A DNA stretch of 31,995 nt from an uncultured Eubacterium sp. GTDB lineage: Bacteria; Bacillota; Clostridia; Peptostreptococcales; Anaerovoracaceae. Made by a program: the position numbers and the translations under genes. The first letter of the stretch is position 1, and the number at the start of each line of letters is the position of its first letter. Below, piece by piece: positions 16,086-24,257 of this stretch. The DNA lies in contig CALBGO010000042.1 of the NCBI GenBank assembly GCA_937894585.1, forward strand, positions 1 through 31,995, in the 5' to 3' direction. Below the pieces are notes generated by a model. It had not been told where the DNA came from and made no database searches. It saw nothing but the letters and a program-made list of their open reading frames with translations.

Positions 16086-16931
16086 TTACACATTCAGCGG
16101 GTGCCCGTCGATAAAGGCAATGCTGCCGCCGTAGCGCTTAATGGTTTTACTCCTCGAAAGAGCCATCGTAAGACGCTCGATTCCAAAGCCGATTCCGACC
16201 CATGTGTCAAATACACCCCACTGCGGATCCAGCTTCGGGTCCGGTCCGTAAGAACCGGAAGCCACTTCCATACCGTTAATTTCGATATCCAGAGTATGTC
16301 CGTAAACGGTAGACTCTTCAATTACAAATTCATATTCATCTTCAGGAACGCCCAGCGTCTCCATGGCACAGCGGGCAAGCCTCTTAAGCTCTTCAAACTG
16401 CTTTCCCTCTTCAATTGCCGCAAGTTCCACACAGTTGAGCATGGTAAACTCATTCATATGCTGCGCACCCTGCGATTCCTTTCTGAAACAGGAACCCCGT
16501 TCAAAAATCTTTACCGGACCTCCCGTAATTCTGTGAAGCTCCCGCATTACTACATAAAGGTTTGGAGCAAGCATCGGACGAAGACAGCGTTTGCGGTCCA
16601 GCCAGAAAACCTGTTCGGAAAGATGATGCACCGAATCAATAGTCATTTTTTCCAGCATATCTCTGGTAATAATCGTAGGTGTCACAACCTTGGTAAACCC
16701 TTCAGCCATCAGCCAGTCTTCCAGTTGTCTTCCGACCAGAATATTCTTGGTGATGTGCTTTTCGTCAAGGAGATTTTTAATCTGCGCTCTGTTTTCCTTT
16801 ACCAGTTCTTTTTCAAGGCTGCGGAAAGCCTGATCCCTCTCCGCCTTTGTTTCAAACTGCTGCTCGCAAAGCTGTGCGCTTCCATTCAGCTCGATGATTC
16901 TCTCGGTCTGTGTAACTGTAAATTTTTCCAT
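16086..16931 (-). CDS. pylSc: Pyrrolysyl-tRNA synthetase catalytic subunit
   Basis: This 281-residue class II synthetase core has motif 2 region KIFERGSCFRKES and CLRPMLAPNLY (116-126), EFTMLNCVE (161-169) and motif 3 WVGIGFGIERL (244-254). Equivalents of M. mazei Asn346, Tyr384 and Trp417 are Asn166, Tyr210 and Trp244. Cys348 corresponds to Val168, so the pocket differs from the archaeal one. It charges tRNA-Pyl together with PylSn. The ribosome binding site reads GCAAGGAG, the same eight bases as the hairpin-loop motif near 24.1 kb. Confidence 0.96.
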   Translation of the reverse strand: MEKFTVTQTERIIELNGSAQLCEQQFETKAERDQAFRSLEKELVKENRAQIKNLLDEKHITKNILVGRQLEDWLMAEGFTKVVTPTIITRDMLEKMTIDSVHHLSEQVFWLDRKRCLRPMLAPNLYVVMRELHRITGGPVKIFERGSCFRKESQGAQHMNEFTMLNCVELAAIEEGKQFEELKRLARCAMETLGVPEDEYEFVIEESTVYGHTLDIEINGMEVASGSYGPDPKLDPQWGVFDTWVGIGFGIERLTMALSRSKTIKRYGGSIAFIDGHPLNV

Positions 16932-17014
16932 AATCAGAATCTCCTTGCAGTCGGTTTTGTTCAGGTTATATCAATATTGTATCACAGCCAATATTATCTT
17001 CTTAACAATATTTT

Positions 17015-18151
17015 TTACTTTTCTGGTAAGCTTTTTAGATTTCTGAGCACCAGACTGCGCTGCACAGAAAGTTCTTCTTCCGTGTCCGCCCAGCTGACAA
17101 AGATACCATGAAAATCAGAAGACCCCTTATGCGCTTTTGAAAAATCCGTAATTGCCGTTCCGCTTCCGCAAAAACCCTCCCGTATATGCAGATGGGATGC
17201 AAAGGACATCAGGTGTTCTCCTTTCTGAACCACCTTTCCGTCTTTCCTGTAATAATGCTCATAACAGCTGTATTTCTTCAAATCTGTCTGCGGTTTGGTA
17301 AAATCTCCAGACAGGGTAATATCCGCAAGTTCAGAAAGCTCGTTCATACCCGAGGAATACAGCACCGCAATGGGAGTCTGACTTGGAATTCTTGCATCGA
17401 TTTCCAGTACCTTCAAATCTTCTCCGTCATCGATGACTTCGACATCCATAATTCCGTGCAAGGCTACCAGTTCCGCAAGGCGAATTCCGATTTCATCAAA
17501 CCGCAGCTTCTTTTCTTCCGGAATATCGCACGGCGCAGTCACCGCACAGCAGTCGTACACATCGTCCATATGAATCTGTGTTACTGCATAAGTCCTGTAA
17601 TTGCCCGGAATGCCGATGACTTCTATGGAATAGGAAGGACCAGTCAGGTACTCCTGTACAATCCATTCTTCCGGCTTTTCAAGGTTCTGTAAAAAGTCTT
17701 CAACCTCCTGCCTGCTCTTTGCATAGGAAATACCCGCAGAGCCGCTTTCACCGGAGGGCTTCATAATATACGGAGGATTTCCTTCGGGATAATACTTGGG
17801 AGCCGGGATTCCGTTCTCGTGAAACAATCTGTCCGATTTCAGCTTTGACTGTGAAATACTGTAAGCTTCCGGGTCAAAGGCCAGCTTCAGATTTTCCCGC
17901 CGGCAGATTTTTACGATTGCAGAAAGAACCCCGTCGTTTTCATTGGCAGGCAGTACAAAATCCGCCTCTTTCATAGCGGCAATTACCTGAGGATCTTCTG
18001 CCTCCACATCGCCGCATATAAAACGATCTGCAAAGCCGGCAGCCGGAACTTTCGGATTTCTGTCAATGAGAATACTCTCTATTCCGCAGGCTTTCGCAAG
18101 ATAAACAGCTTCTGTAGCCTGCAGTTTTCCGCCTATAATCGCCGCCTTCAT
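17015..18151 (-). CDS. pylC: Pyrrolysine biosynthesis ligase PylC
   Basis: This 378-residue ATP-grasp protein begins MKAAIIGGKLQATEAVYLAKACG and contains YIMKPSGESGSAGIS, VQEYLTGPSYSIEVIG and DVEVIDDGEDLKVLEIDAR, the ATP and metal sites of the fold. PylC joins 3-methyl-D-ornithine to the side-chain amine of L-lysine. Its ATG overlaps the pylB stop as ATGA. The 83 bases before pylSc contain TGATACAAT, a possible weak extended -10. Confidence 0.93.
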   Translation of the reverse strand: MKAAIIGGKLQATEAVYLAKACGIESILIDRNPKVPAAGFADRFICGDVEAEDPQVIAAMKEADFVLPANENDGVLSAIVKICRRENLKLAFDPEAYSISQSKLKSDRLFHENGIPAPKYYPEGNPPYIMKPSGESGSAGISYAKSRQEVEDFLQNLEKPEEWIVQEYLTGPSYSIEVIGIPGNYRTYAVTQIHMDDVYDCCAVTAPCDIPEEKKLRFDEIGIRLAELVALHGIMDVEVIDDGEDLKVLEIDARIPSQTPIAVLYSSGMNELSELADITLSGDFTKPQTDLKKYSCYEHYYRKDGKVVQKGEHLMSFASHLHIREGFCGSGTAITDFSKAHKGSSDFHGIFVSWADTEEELSVQRSLVLRNLKSLPEK

Positions 18152-19170
18152 ACGCGCACCTCATGGAGAAATTTCAGGTATTCATCAGCTGACGCAATGC
18201 GAAGACCCATTCTCTTCAAAATTGCCGCTGCTTCTTCTACTGTTCTGCCGCCTTCATCCACATCCATTACGCTGTGCGCAACACCCATAAAGCCGGACTT
18301 CGGCGGAATAATAGAAGTAATCAGGTTGGCGCCTGCATTGATTCGATCCTCAAGCCCCTTAATCCCGTCTACATCCAAAGATGCCGGAATCAGCGCGCCG
18401 GGATACATAATCCGCATCAAAGCAATAATCTTCAGTTCCTCCATACGATCCGGCGTAGCATGATGTTCCATAGGGCTTCCCTCCTGCGGAATAAAGCTCA
18501 TAACCCGAACCTGACGGGCGCCGATTTCACCCATAGTCAGAAGGGAATCCGCAATATCTTCATAGTTTTCTCCGATTCCCGCAAGAAGTCCTTCCTCAAT
18601 AAACATTCCCTTTTCTTTCGCATAAAGTTTTGCTTCCATACGCTCATCGTAATCCTGCTCCACACGCATCTTGGCGTAAAGCTCTCTGTTGTGAGTTTCC
18701 TGATAAAGCGCATAAAAATCAGCTCCCGCCTCAGCAAAACGGTCGATAATATCCTTACCCACCACACCCGGAGAAATCATAACCGGCGTATGATAAGTAT
18801 CTTTAATTTCTTTAATAATCTCACATACCGTTTCAAAACGCTCTGCGTGGTACGCGGGATCTTCTCCCATAGTCAAATCGATCAGATTTACACCAGAATC
18901 GATGAGAGACTTTGAAATAGCAAGCACTTCTTCCTTATTTTTCCGATAACGCTCTATATTGTTGGACCGCCTGTAGTAACAGAAATTGCAGTTGTTTCTG
19001 CAATATGTGGTAAAGTAAACAAATCCGTAGGCAAAGATTTTATCACCCTGGATTTCTTCTCTAAGGGTTCTGGCAGTACGGAACAGTCCCTGCAGCACCT
19101 CAGGATCTTCACAGCGCAGCACGCGCAGAATATCCTCCTTCGTAATATTTTTTCTGTCAAACTCAAACAT
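18148..19170 (-). CDS. pylB: Methylornithine synthase PylB (radical SAM)
   Basis: This 340-residue radical-SAM mutase has the cluster motif CRNNCNFC (Cys57, Cys61, Cys64) after FAYGFVYFTTY. It also carries GLLAGIGENYEDI and RVMSFIPQEGSPME, typical of the PylB/biotin synthase/HydE group. It isomerises L-lysine to (3R)-3-methyl-D-ornithine. It lies 24 bases after RACo and overlaps pylC by 4. Confidence 0.95.
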   Translation of the reverse strand: MFEFDRKNITKEDILRVLRCEDPEVLQGLFRTARTLREEIQGDKIFAYGFVYFTTYCRNNCNFCYYRRSNNIERYRKNKEEVLAISKSLIDSGVNLIDLTMGEDPAYHAERFETVCEIIKEIKDTYHTPVMISPGVVGKDIIDRFAEAGADFYALYQETHNRELYAKMRVEQDYDERMEAKLYAKEKGMFIEEGLLAGIGENYEDIADSLLTMGEIGARQVRVMSFIPQEGSPMEHHATPDRMEELKIIALMRIMYPGALIPASLDVDGIKGLEDRINAGANLITSIIPPKSGFMGVAHSVMDVDEGGRTVEEAAAILKRMGLRIASADEYLKFLHEVRV

Positions 19171-19194
19171 GTCAGTCCTCCATTCTTTCTCAGT

Positions 19195-21015
19195 TTATCT
19201 AAAGCTCATCGCCATCATATACTGATCCTGAAAATCGCTTCTTGCAGCCAGTTCGATATGCTCGATTCTTCTTGCGGAAAGTTCTGCCTCCTGCCGAGCG
19301 CACTCAGACAGCAGAATCATGGAAGCACCGATTCCTGCTGAATTTCCCAGAGAATAAATCCTGTTCTCTGAAACCTTCGGCAGAAGTCCGATGTTCATTG
19401 CACTGGTATTTCTGATATAGTTTCCGAAAGCGCCCGCAATGCTGACCTTCTCAAGAGTACCGGCGCTCACGCCGATTTCCTTCATCATAATCGTGATGCC
19501 TGCCGAAATCGCAGCTTTGGCAAGCTGAACTTCCCTGACATCTTTCTGCGTGATAACGACATCACTTTTACCGTCTTCACTAAAGTATAACACAAAATCA
19601 TTAGATTTGTCGTTTTCTTTTATATGCCTGAGAATATTTTCGTGTATTCCTTTTTTTGCCAGCTTTTCTCTTCCTAAAAGTCTTCCCGATTTATCTACAA
19701 TTCCCGTCCGAATCAGCTCGCCGACTGCGTCGATAATGCCGGAACCGCAGATACCGACCGGCGCCGCATCTCCGATGACGGAAATTTTCACTTCGTCTTC
19801 TAAAATATCCACCCGTTCAACAGCGCCTCTTGCCGCACGCATTCCCTGACTGATGGAGCTTCCCTCAAAGGCAGGTCCCGCAGCAGTAGAGCATGCCACA
19901 GCCCGACCGTTTCCGGTCAGTACAATCTCTCCGTTGGTGCCTATGTCAATAAAGAGATGTCCTTTGTCACAGTCCATTAAATCTGTTGTAATCAGCCCGG
20001 CTGTAATATCAGAACCTACATGACCTGCAATATTGGCAGCTGTGTGAACGACCGCATTTGGGGAAGCTGCAAGTCCCAGTTCCTCCGCATATGTATCTAC
20101 GCTTTCTGTAAAAGCAGGTGTAAACGGAGAAACCGCCAGCTGTGCCGGATCTATTCCCAGGAAAATGTGGCTCATCGTGGTGTTTCCCACGACTGCATAC
20201 TGATAAATATTTTCTGTTCTGAACTTATGAATCTCCGCAAACTCCAAAACCGCTTTATTGATACAATCGATAATTGCCCGGTGGATAATTTCCAGATTTC
20301 CCTCCTGCTCCAGGGTAAATGTAATTCTGGAAATCACATCTGCACCGTAAGCGCCCTGCGGGTTTGTCGACGCAGAAACATCGATCATCTTTCCGGTATG
20401 TATATTCCAGAGCATTACAACAGCAGTGGTGGTTCCGATATCCACAGCCACGCCGTAATTTTCGCCGGTCGTATCGCCGGCTTCAATATCGATTACTTCG
20501 CCGTCTCTGACTGCTGCCGTAATCAGATTTCCCTGCTTAAAAGCCTTAGGCATTTTCTTCAAAGCCTGATGAGAAAAGTTCAGATGGTCGAAGCCCAAAG
20601 CCTCTGTAATCCTTTCCGCATCGCATCTCTGATCTTCGATAGATGCTGCCGGAATCTCCACGCAGATTTTATCTACCAAAGGTACTGCTTCAAATCCGCA
20701 GGGCAGATGAATCAGTTTCTTTTTCCTTGATGCGGTTGTTTCAGACTCTGCCATTTCAACAACCATTCCGTCCGTAACAGGCTGACAGCATGCCAGTCTG
20801 TAACCGGCTTCCAGTTCATTTTCAGTTAACTTGTGATGATGATCAACGGCAGGCTCCAATTTTCCTCCTACAATCTTCACTTTACATTTTCCGCAGGTTC
20901 CCATTCCCGCGCAGTTTCCGTCTATATTCACTCCGGCTTTGACTGCTGCCATAAGAATGGTCTCGCCAGCCTCTGCTTCCCAGGTTATGTTCTGTGGTAA
21001 AAAAGTTATTTTCAT
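19195..21015 (-). CDS. Reductive activator of corrinoid proteins (RACo/RamA-like functional type)
   Basis: The 606-residue protein has a 2Fe-2S ferredoxin domain (Cys35, Cys41, Cys44 in CAGMGTCGKC, plus Cys76/77), a linker, and a large ASKHA ATPase domain with VAVDIGTTTAVVMLW, LFIDIGTNGEIVL and SVIGDAAPVGICGSGIID. This is the RACo architecture, which uses ATP to drive reduction of Co(II) corrinoid. ATG 21015 overlaps the upstream stop as ATGA; longer in-frame readings include repeated Arg/Gln codons of the upstream gene and are rejected. It would reactivate MtbC. Confidence 0.93.
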   Translation of the reverse strand: MKITFLPQNITWEAEAGETILMAAVKAGVNIDGNCAGMGTCGKCKVKIVGGKLEPAVDHHHKLTENELEAGYRLACCQPVTDGMVVEMAESETTASRKKKLIHLPCGFEAVPLVDKICVEIPAASIEDQRCDAERITEALGFDHLNFSHQALKKMPKAFKQGNLITAAVRDGEVIDIEAGDTTGENYGVAVDIGTTTAVVMLWNIHTGKMIDVSASTNPQGAYGADVISRITFTLEQEGNLEIIHRAIIDCINKAVLEFAEIHKFRTENIYQYAVVGNTTMSHIFLGIDPAQLAVSPFTPAFTESVDTYAEELGLAASPNAVVHTAANIAGHVGSDITAGLITTDLMDCDKGHLFIDIGTNGEIVLTGNGRAVACSTAAGPAFEGSSISQGMRAARGAVERVDILEDEVKISVIGDAAPVGICGSGIIDAVGELIRTGIVDKSGRLLGREKLAKKGIHENILRHIKENDKSNDFVLYFSEDGKSDVVITQKDVREVQLAKAAISAGITIMMKEIGVSAGTLEKVSIAGAFGNYIRNTSAMNIGLLPKVSENRIYSLGNSAGIGASMILLSECARQEAELSARRIEHIELAARSDFQDQYMMAMSFR

Positions 21016-21764
21016 TTCTGTTCTCCCTCTCCGCTGTTTCTGTCTGACTCTGCTCTGTTTCTGTCTAATTCTGCTCTGACTGCACAGAATCTGCAGCCGG
21101 CCGCATTTCCGCGGCAGCGCATACACTCAGGCTCCGGTTTTATGTCAGGTCTGTTGTATACCAGATAAAATCCGGTGCAGCTCTTCTGCGGTATCATCAG
21201 ACCGCTGTCCTTCACCCAGACGCCGATGGATTGCGCATCTAAAATTTTAAAAAACTTCTTCGATTCGCTGACAGGCATACCAAAATAGCCCGGTCCGAAT
21301 TCGTCCGATAAATACAGGGTTCTGTCCGGGAACTGAGCCGAAAGATCTTCTCTGATAATTTCTGTCATCAGCTGAACACCTGCATCCACATAGTTGGTAC
21401 CCCAGATATCAGCATACAGGAAATCCATAATATTCTCTTCACTGGAAAAATAACACTCTCCGGCAGTCAGCATATAAAAGTATACGCCCTCCACACAGTC
21501 TTCCGGTATCTGTCCAAAGTAATTGCAGGTAAGCTCAATATCCGCAGCCTTTATCTTTCCGTCCTGAAAAATTTCTTTTCCAAATCGGGATACAACAGCC
21601 TGAAGACGAATACCGTCTTTTCCTTTTTCTCTGACTTCAAGTCCCATTTTCATCATACGCTGATGCTTGTTCTTCGTAAGGTCAAATCCGCAGGTTTCGA
21701 TAAACCGCTGCTTTGCCAGAGGAAATGCATCCCCTTCGGCAATAGATATTTTCTGATTATACAT
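21012..21764 (-). CDS. Vitamin B12-dependent methionine synthase activation-domain-like protein
   Basis: The 250-residue protein resembles the SAM-binding activation domain of MetH: LSDEFGPGYFGMPVSESKKFF followed by GVWVKDSGLMIPQKSCTGF. A C-terminal Cys cluster (CMRCRGNAAGCRFC) may hold a metal. Related proteins accompany corrinoid methyltransferases. I use ATG 21764 after GAGAGG. The frame stays open upstream without a stop through 21827 to the mtbA TAG, so amber read-through would fuse the two. A C-terminal degenerate repeat (ELDRNRAESDRNSGE) ends the protein. Confidence 0.82.
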   Translation of the reverse strand: MYNQKISIAEGDAFPLAKQRFIETCGFDLTKNKHQRMMKMGLEVREKGKDGIRLQAVVSRFGKEIFQDGKIKAADIELTCNYFGQIPEDCVEGVYFYMLTAGECYFSSEENIMDFLYADIWGTNYVDAGVQLMTEIIREDLSAQFPDRTLYLSDEFGPGYFGMPVSESKKFFKILDAQSIGVWVKDSGLMIPQKSCTGFYLVYNRPDIKPEPECMRCRGNAAGCRFCAVRAELDRNRAESDRNSGEGEQK

Positions 21765-21779
21765 AATACGCCTCTCAAG

Positions 21780-21813
21780 AAAAAAAGGCGGCGGACCTGC
21801 CCGGCCTGCCACC
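21780..21813 (-). terminator. Intrinsic terminator or attenuator between mtbA and the activation gene
   Basis: Minus strand GGTGGC (21813-21808) pairs with GCCGCC (21792-21787), enclosing a GGCC/GGTC stem, and is followed by seven T (21786-21780). It begins 20 bases after the mtbA TAG. Genes from the activation protein to lysO lie beyond it. Confidence 0.75.
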
Positions 21814-21833
21814 TTTCCAAAATTCAAATTCAG

Positions 21834-23201
21834 CTATTTCTTTAATTTAGCCTGTGCTTCTTTTACAGCCTCAACCAGTTCCTCTTTGGAAGGAATGATG
21901 GAAATAAACTTCTGTTCGCCGTTGATGCACATTGTCGGAAGGTTTGCAATTCCCATCTTTCTGGTTCTTGCGATATCTTCCTTGATAAAGTATTTGTAAA
22001 CTCTGTAATCTGCCATATCCTTCAAATCATCCCAGTTGTCTTCTACAGAAGCCAGCATGTATGTGCAGGCTGCACACTGTTCAGGGTCTAACAGGAAGCA
22101 TTCGATGAGAACCTTATCCAGATTTTCGTAGTCCGGAATTTCCACATCGGAATCGTCGATTACAGTTTCGTAGTTTTCGATCAGCTTTCTGGTGCTTTCA
22201 GGATTCTTAACTGCCTGTGCGCAGGCGATTGTGTTTTCAATCGGAGTATCATACGGCATATCGCATCCCGGAGAAATAATCAGGTTGGTGTGATCTTCAA
22301 TAGAGTCAATCAGGTCGATTACACCCTTCATATTATCTTCCTGATTACCGTGAAGCATAGTAGTAGTCAGAGGAATGTTTCCGCCCATTACGATATTGTA
22401 CTTGTCAGAAACCTTCTTTGCTTCCGGCAGGTTGACATTTTCGTCAACAGATACGCCGTCAGGTCCCATTTTGCACATTACTTCAATCTGCTTGGTAGCG
22501 TTTCCGCATACGAAGAAGGAGGAGAATGCGCCTCTGGACCTGATATAATCAAATACAGCTGTAAATCCTTCGGACAGCATCTTTTCGATGTGCTTCGGAG
22601 ATACCTGAGATACCAGCGGGTCAACTACTGCAATTACATCCATACCTGCATCGATATACATTTTGGACATTGCGATGGAAACCTCTGCACAGTAGTTTAC
22701 CAGTTCCTTAACATACTGAGAATCGGAAACCATATCCATAAAGATATCTGTACCTCTCAGGTGGGAAGCCAGAGTAAACGGACCGCAGATCAGACCGTAC
22801 AGAGCAGTTTCTTCACCGATTGCTTCTTTCACTCTCTTCATAGCGGACAGAATCATCGGAAGTCTTCCGTCGTTTTCTGTAGGAATCTTGCACTTGCAAG
22901 GGATTGTCTTTTCAGCTGACAGCGGGTGGCTCTTAACTGAAGGCGGGTTGTTTTCTGCCCACATCAGTTCACATCCTAAAATTTCAGCTTCTACCTGCAG
23001 GTCAAAGATGATAGGCAGACCGTCAGGTGTATATAATTTGTTTGCTTCAAGCAGACATTCTACCAGTTTGTCTTCATCTCTTAAAACTTCTTCTGCTGTA
23101 TATCCTTTTAACTTACCAACATGTACGCCGGCAAACGGCACCCATGGAAGTTCGTCAGTTTTTTCGTGTCTCAGTGTTTTGAAAATAAGTTCTTTGCCCA
23201 T
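21834..23201 (-). CDS. mtbA: MtbA-like methylcorrinoid methyltransferase with thioredoxin-like C-terminus
   Basis: Residues 1-345 form a UroD-type (MtbA/MtaA family) methyltransferase with LYGLICGPFTLASHLRGTD and zinc-ligand candidates Cys232 (FVCGNAT) and Cys313 (SPGCDM). The family's usual His two residues before the first Cys is replaced here. Residues 360-455 look like a thioredoxin fold: CAAC at 376-379 and a cis-Pro segment GIANLPTM (Pro422). MtbA normally has about 340 residues. It would move methyl from MtbC to an acceptor (CoM in methanogens, unknown here). It ends in TAG, which is in frame with the next gene. Confidence 0.85.
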   Translation of the reverse strand: MGKELIFKTLRHEKTDELPWVPFAGVHVGKLKGYTAEEVLRDEDKLVECLLEANKLYTPDGLPIIFDLQVEAEILGCELMWAENNPPSVKSHPLSAEKTIPCKCKIPTENDGRLPMILSAMKRVKEAIGEETALYGLICGPFTLASHLRGTDIFMDMVSDSQYVKELVNYCAEVSIAMSKMYIDAGMDVIAVVDPLVSQVSPKHIEKMLSEGFTAVFDYIRSRGAFSSFFVCGNATKQIEVMCKMGPDGVSVDENVNLPEAKKVSDKYNIVMGGNIPLTTTMLHGNQEDNMKGVIDLIDSIEDHTNLIISPGCDMPYDTPIENTIACAQAVKNPESTRKLIENYETVIDDSDVEIPDYENLDKVLIECFLLDPEQCAACTYMLASVEDNWDDLKDMADYRVYKYFIKEDIARTRKMGIANLPTMCINGEQKFISIIPSKEELVEAVKEAQAKLKK

Positions 23202-23221
23202 ATTTCTGTTCCTCCGAAAAT

Positions 23222-23896
23222 CTATTCAGTTTCTTTTCGTTCTCTGATAAGTCGGAGAGCCACTTTCACAGCGTCAATCGCATCTTCACTGTATCCGCCT
23301 GCGCCGATTTTCTTTGCCCAGCGCTGGGTACACGGAGCTCCGCCGACCATCGTAATAAAGTTTTCTTTTTCTCCTGTTTCGGCCAGGAGCTTCTCCAGCT
23401 TCTTCTGCTCTGCCATCGTAGATGTCAGAAGCGCACTGGTACCGATAATATCGGCGTTGCGGTTCTTTGCCTCTTCTAAAATCACATCAACGGGAACCTC
23501 GCATCCAAGATCTATTACTTCAAAACCTGCGTTTCTCAGTGTAGACGCTACAATGCTCTTGCCGATATCGTGGACATCGCCGGCTACAGTGGCAAGAAGG
23601 ACCGTTCCCTTCTTCTGCAGCTCTTCAACATCCCGATCCTGTTTGTTCAGAAATTCCAGAATCGTTCCGGTTACAATTTTCATAACTTCGGCTGCATAAA
23701 TAAGTTCGGGCAGAGACAGAGTTCCCCGGTCAAAGAGTTCTCCGATTTCATCGTTGCCCGCGCCGAATCCCTGCAAAAGCAGTTCCAAAAGATCTATGCC
23801 GTTTTCGTCTGCTTCGCGGATAATGCGCAGCGCTTTATCCTCATCTGCATCCACAATGGCATCTTTTGCTCTTGTATATAACTCCTGTTTATCCAA
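23222..23896 (-). CDS. mtbC: Methylamine corrinoid protein (MtbC-like)
   Basis: The 224-residue protein has a helical cap (about 1-90) and a cobalamin-binding Rossmann domain with DVHDIG (107-112; His109 is the cobalt ligand) and GGAP near 185. It carries the methyl group between MtbB and MtbA. The start is TTG 23896 (LDKQELYTRAKDAI by code), after GGAAGGG. The stop is TAG; read-through would add 17 residues including Pyl before a TGA. It lies 20 bases before mtbA. Confidence 0.92.
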   Translation of the reverse strand: MDKQELYTRAKDAIVDADEDKALRIIREADENGIDLLELLLQGFGAGNDEIGELFDRGTLSLPELIYAAEVMKIVTGTILEFLNKQDRDVEELQKKGTVLLATVAGDVHDIGKSIVASTLRNAGFEVIDLGCEVPVDVILEEAKNRNADIIGTSALLTSTMAEQKKLEKLLAETGEKENFITMVGGAPCTQRWAKKIGAGGYSEDAIDAVKVALRLIRERKETE

Positions 23897-24100
23897 ATCT
23901 GATTCCCTTCCGTTAAAATGTATGATATATAATATATAATATATAATAAATAATAAATTATAAATTTTATAAATTAGAATTTCAAACTAGTTATTTATAG
24001 CTATTTTACCATAAAATTTAAAGGTTGGCTATCAAATTTTCAAGAAATTATACCACTTTACATATAGTCAAATCATCAAAGTAATCAAAGTTTTAATAAT
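23897..24100 (-). promoter_or_regulatory. AT-rich mtbC upstream region with possible promoter
   Basis: This very AT-rich stretch includes near-repeats of ATATATAAT at 23926-23950. A candidate extended -10, TGGTATAAT, lies at 24055-24047 (minus strand) with a weak -35. A second TGGTAAAAT lies nearer the gene. It may give MtbC its own transcript in addition to read-through from mtbB. Confidence 0.45.
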
Positions 24101-24243
24101 ATGGAATAGGCTTACTCCTTGCAAACCTATTCCATGAATTTACTTTTTCAGCTTCGCTTCCATAAGCCATCTTCTGTGAAAATCCGCTCCGCTCCTTGCG
24201 GAAAAGATTTTCCAGAACAGTTTACTCCTTGCAAACTATTCTG
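24101..24243 (-). ncRNA. Three-hairpin element with shared AAGGA loops between mtbB and mtbC
   Basis: Three stem-loops follow the mtbB stop. Hairpin A (24213-24243) and hairpin C (24101-24135) have 11 and 13-pair stems of different sequence but the identical 9-base loop GCAAGGAGT. Hairpin B (24178-24212) has outer GAAAATC/GATTTTC and inner TCCGC-AAGGA-GCGGA stems. None has a following U run, so they are not ordinary terminators. Exposed AAGGA loops resemble CsrA/RsmA binding sites. A role in RNA stability or protein binding is inferred. Confidence 0.6.
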
Positions 24244-24257
24244 CTTTGAATCCCGGC

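Noticed and set aside
21016..21126. Upstream extension of RACo with repeated RQKQ-type residues
   Set aside because: It overlaps the 3' end of the activation-protein gene in another frame; ATG 21015 gives a normal ferredoxin-domain start.
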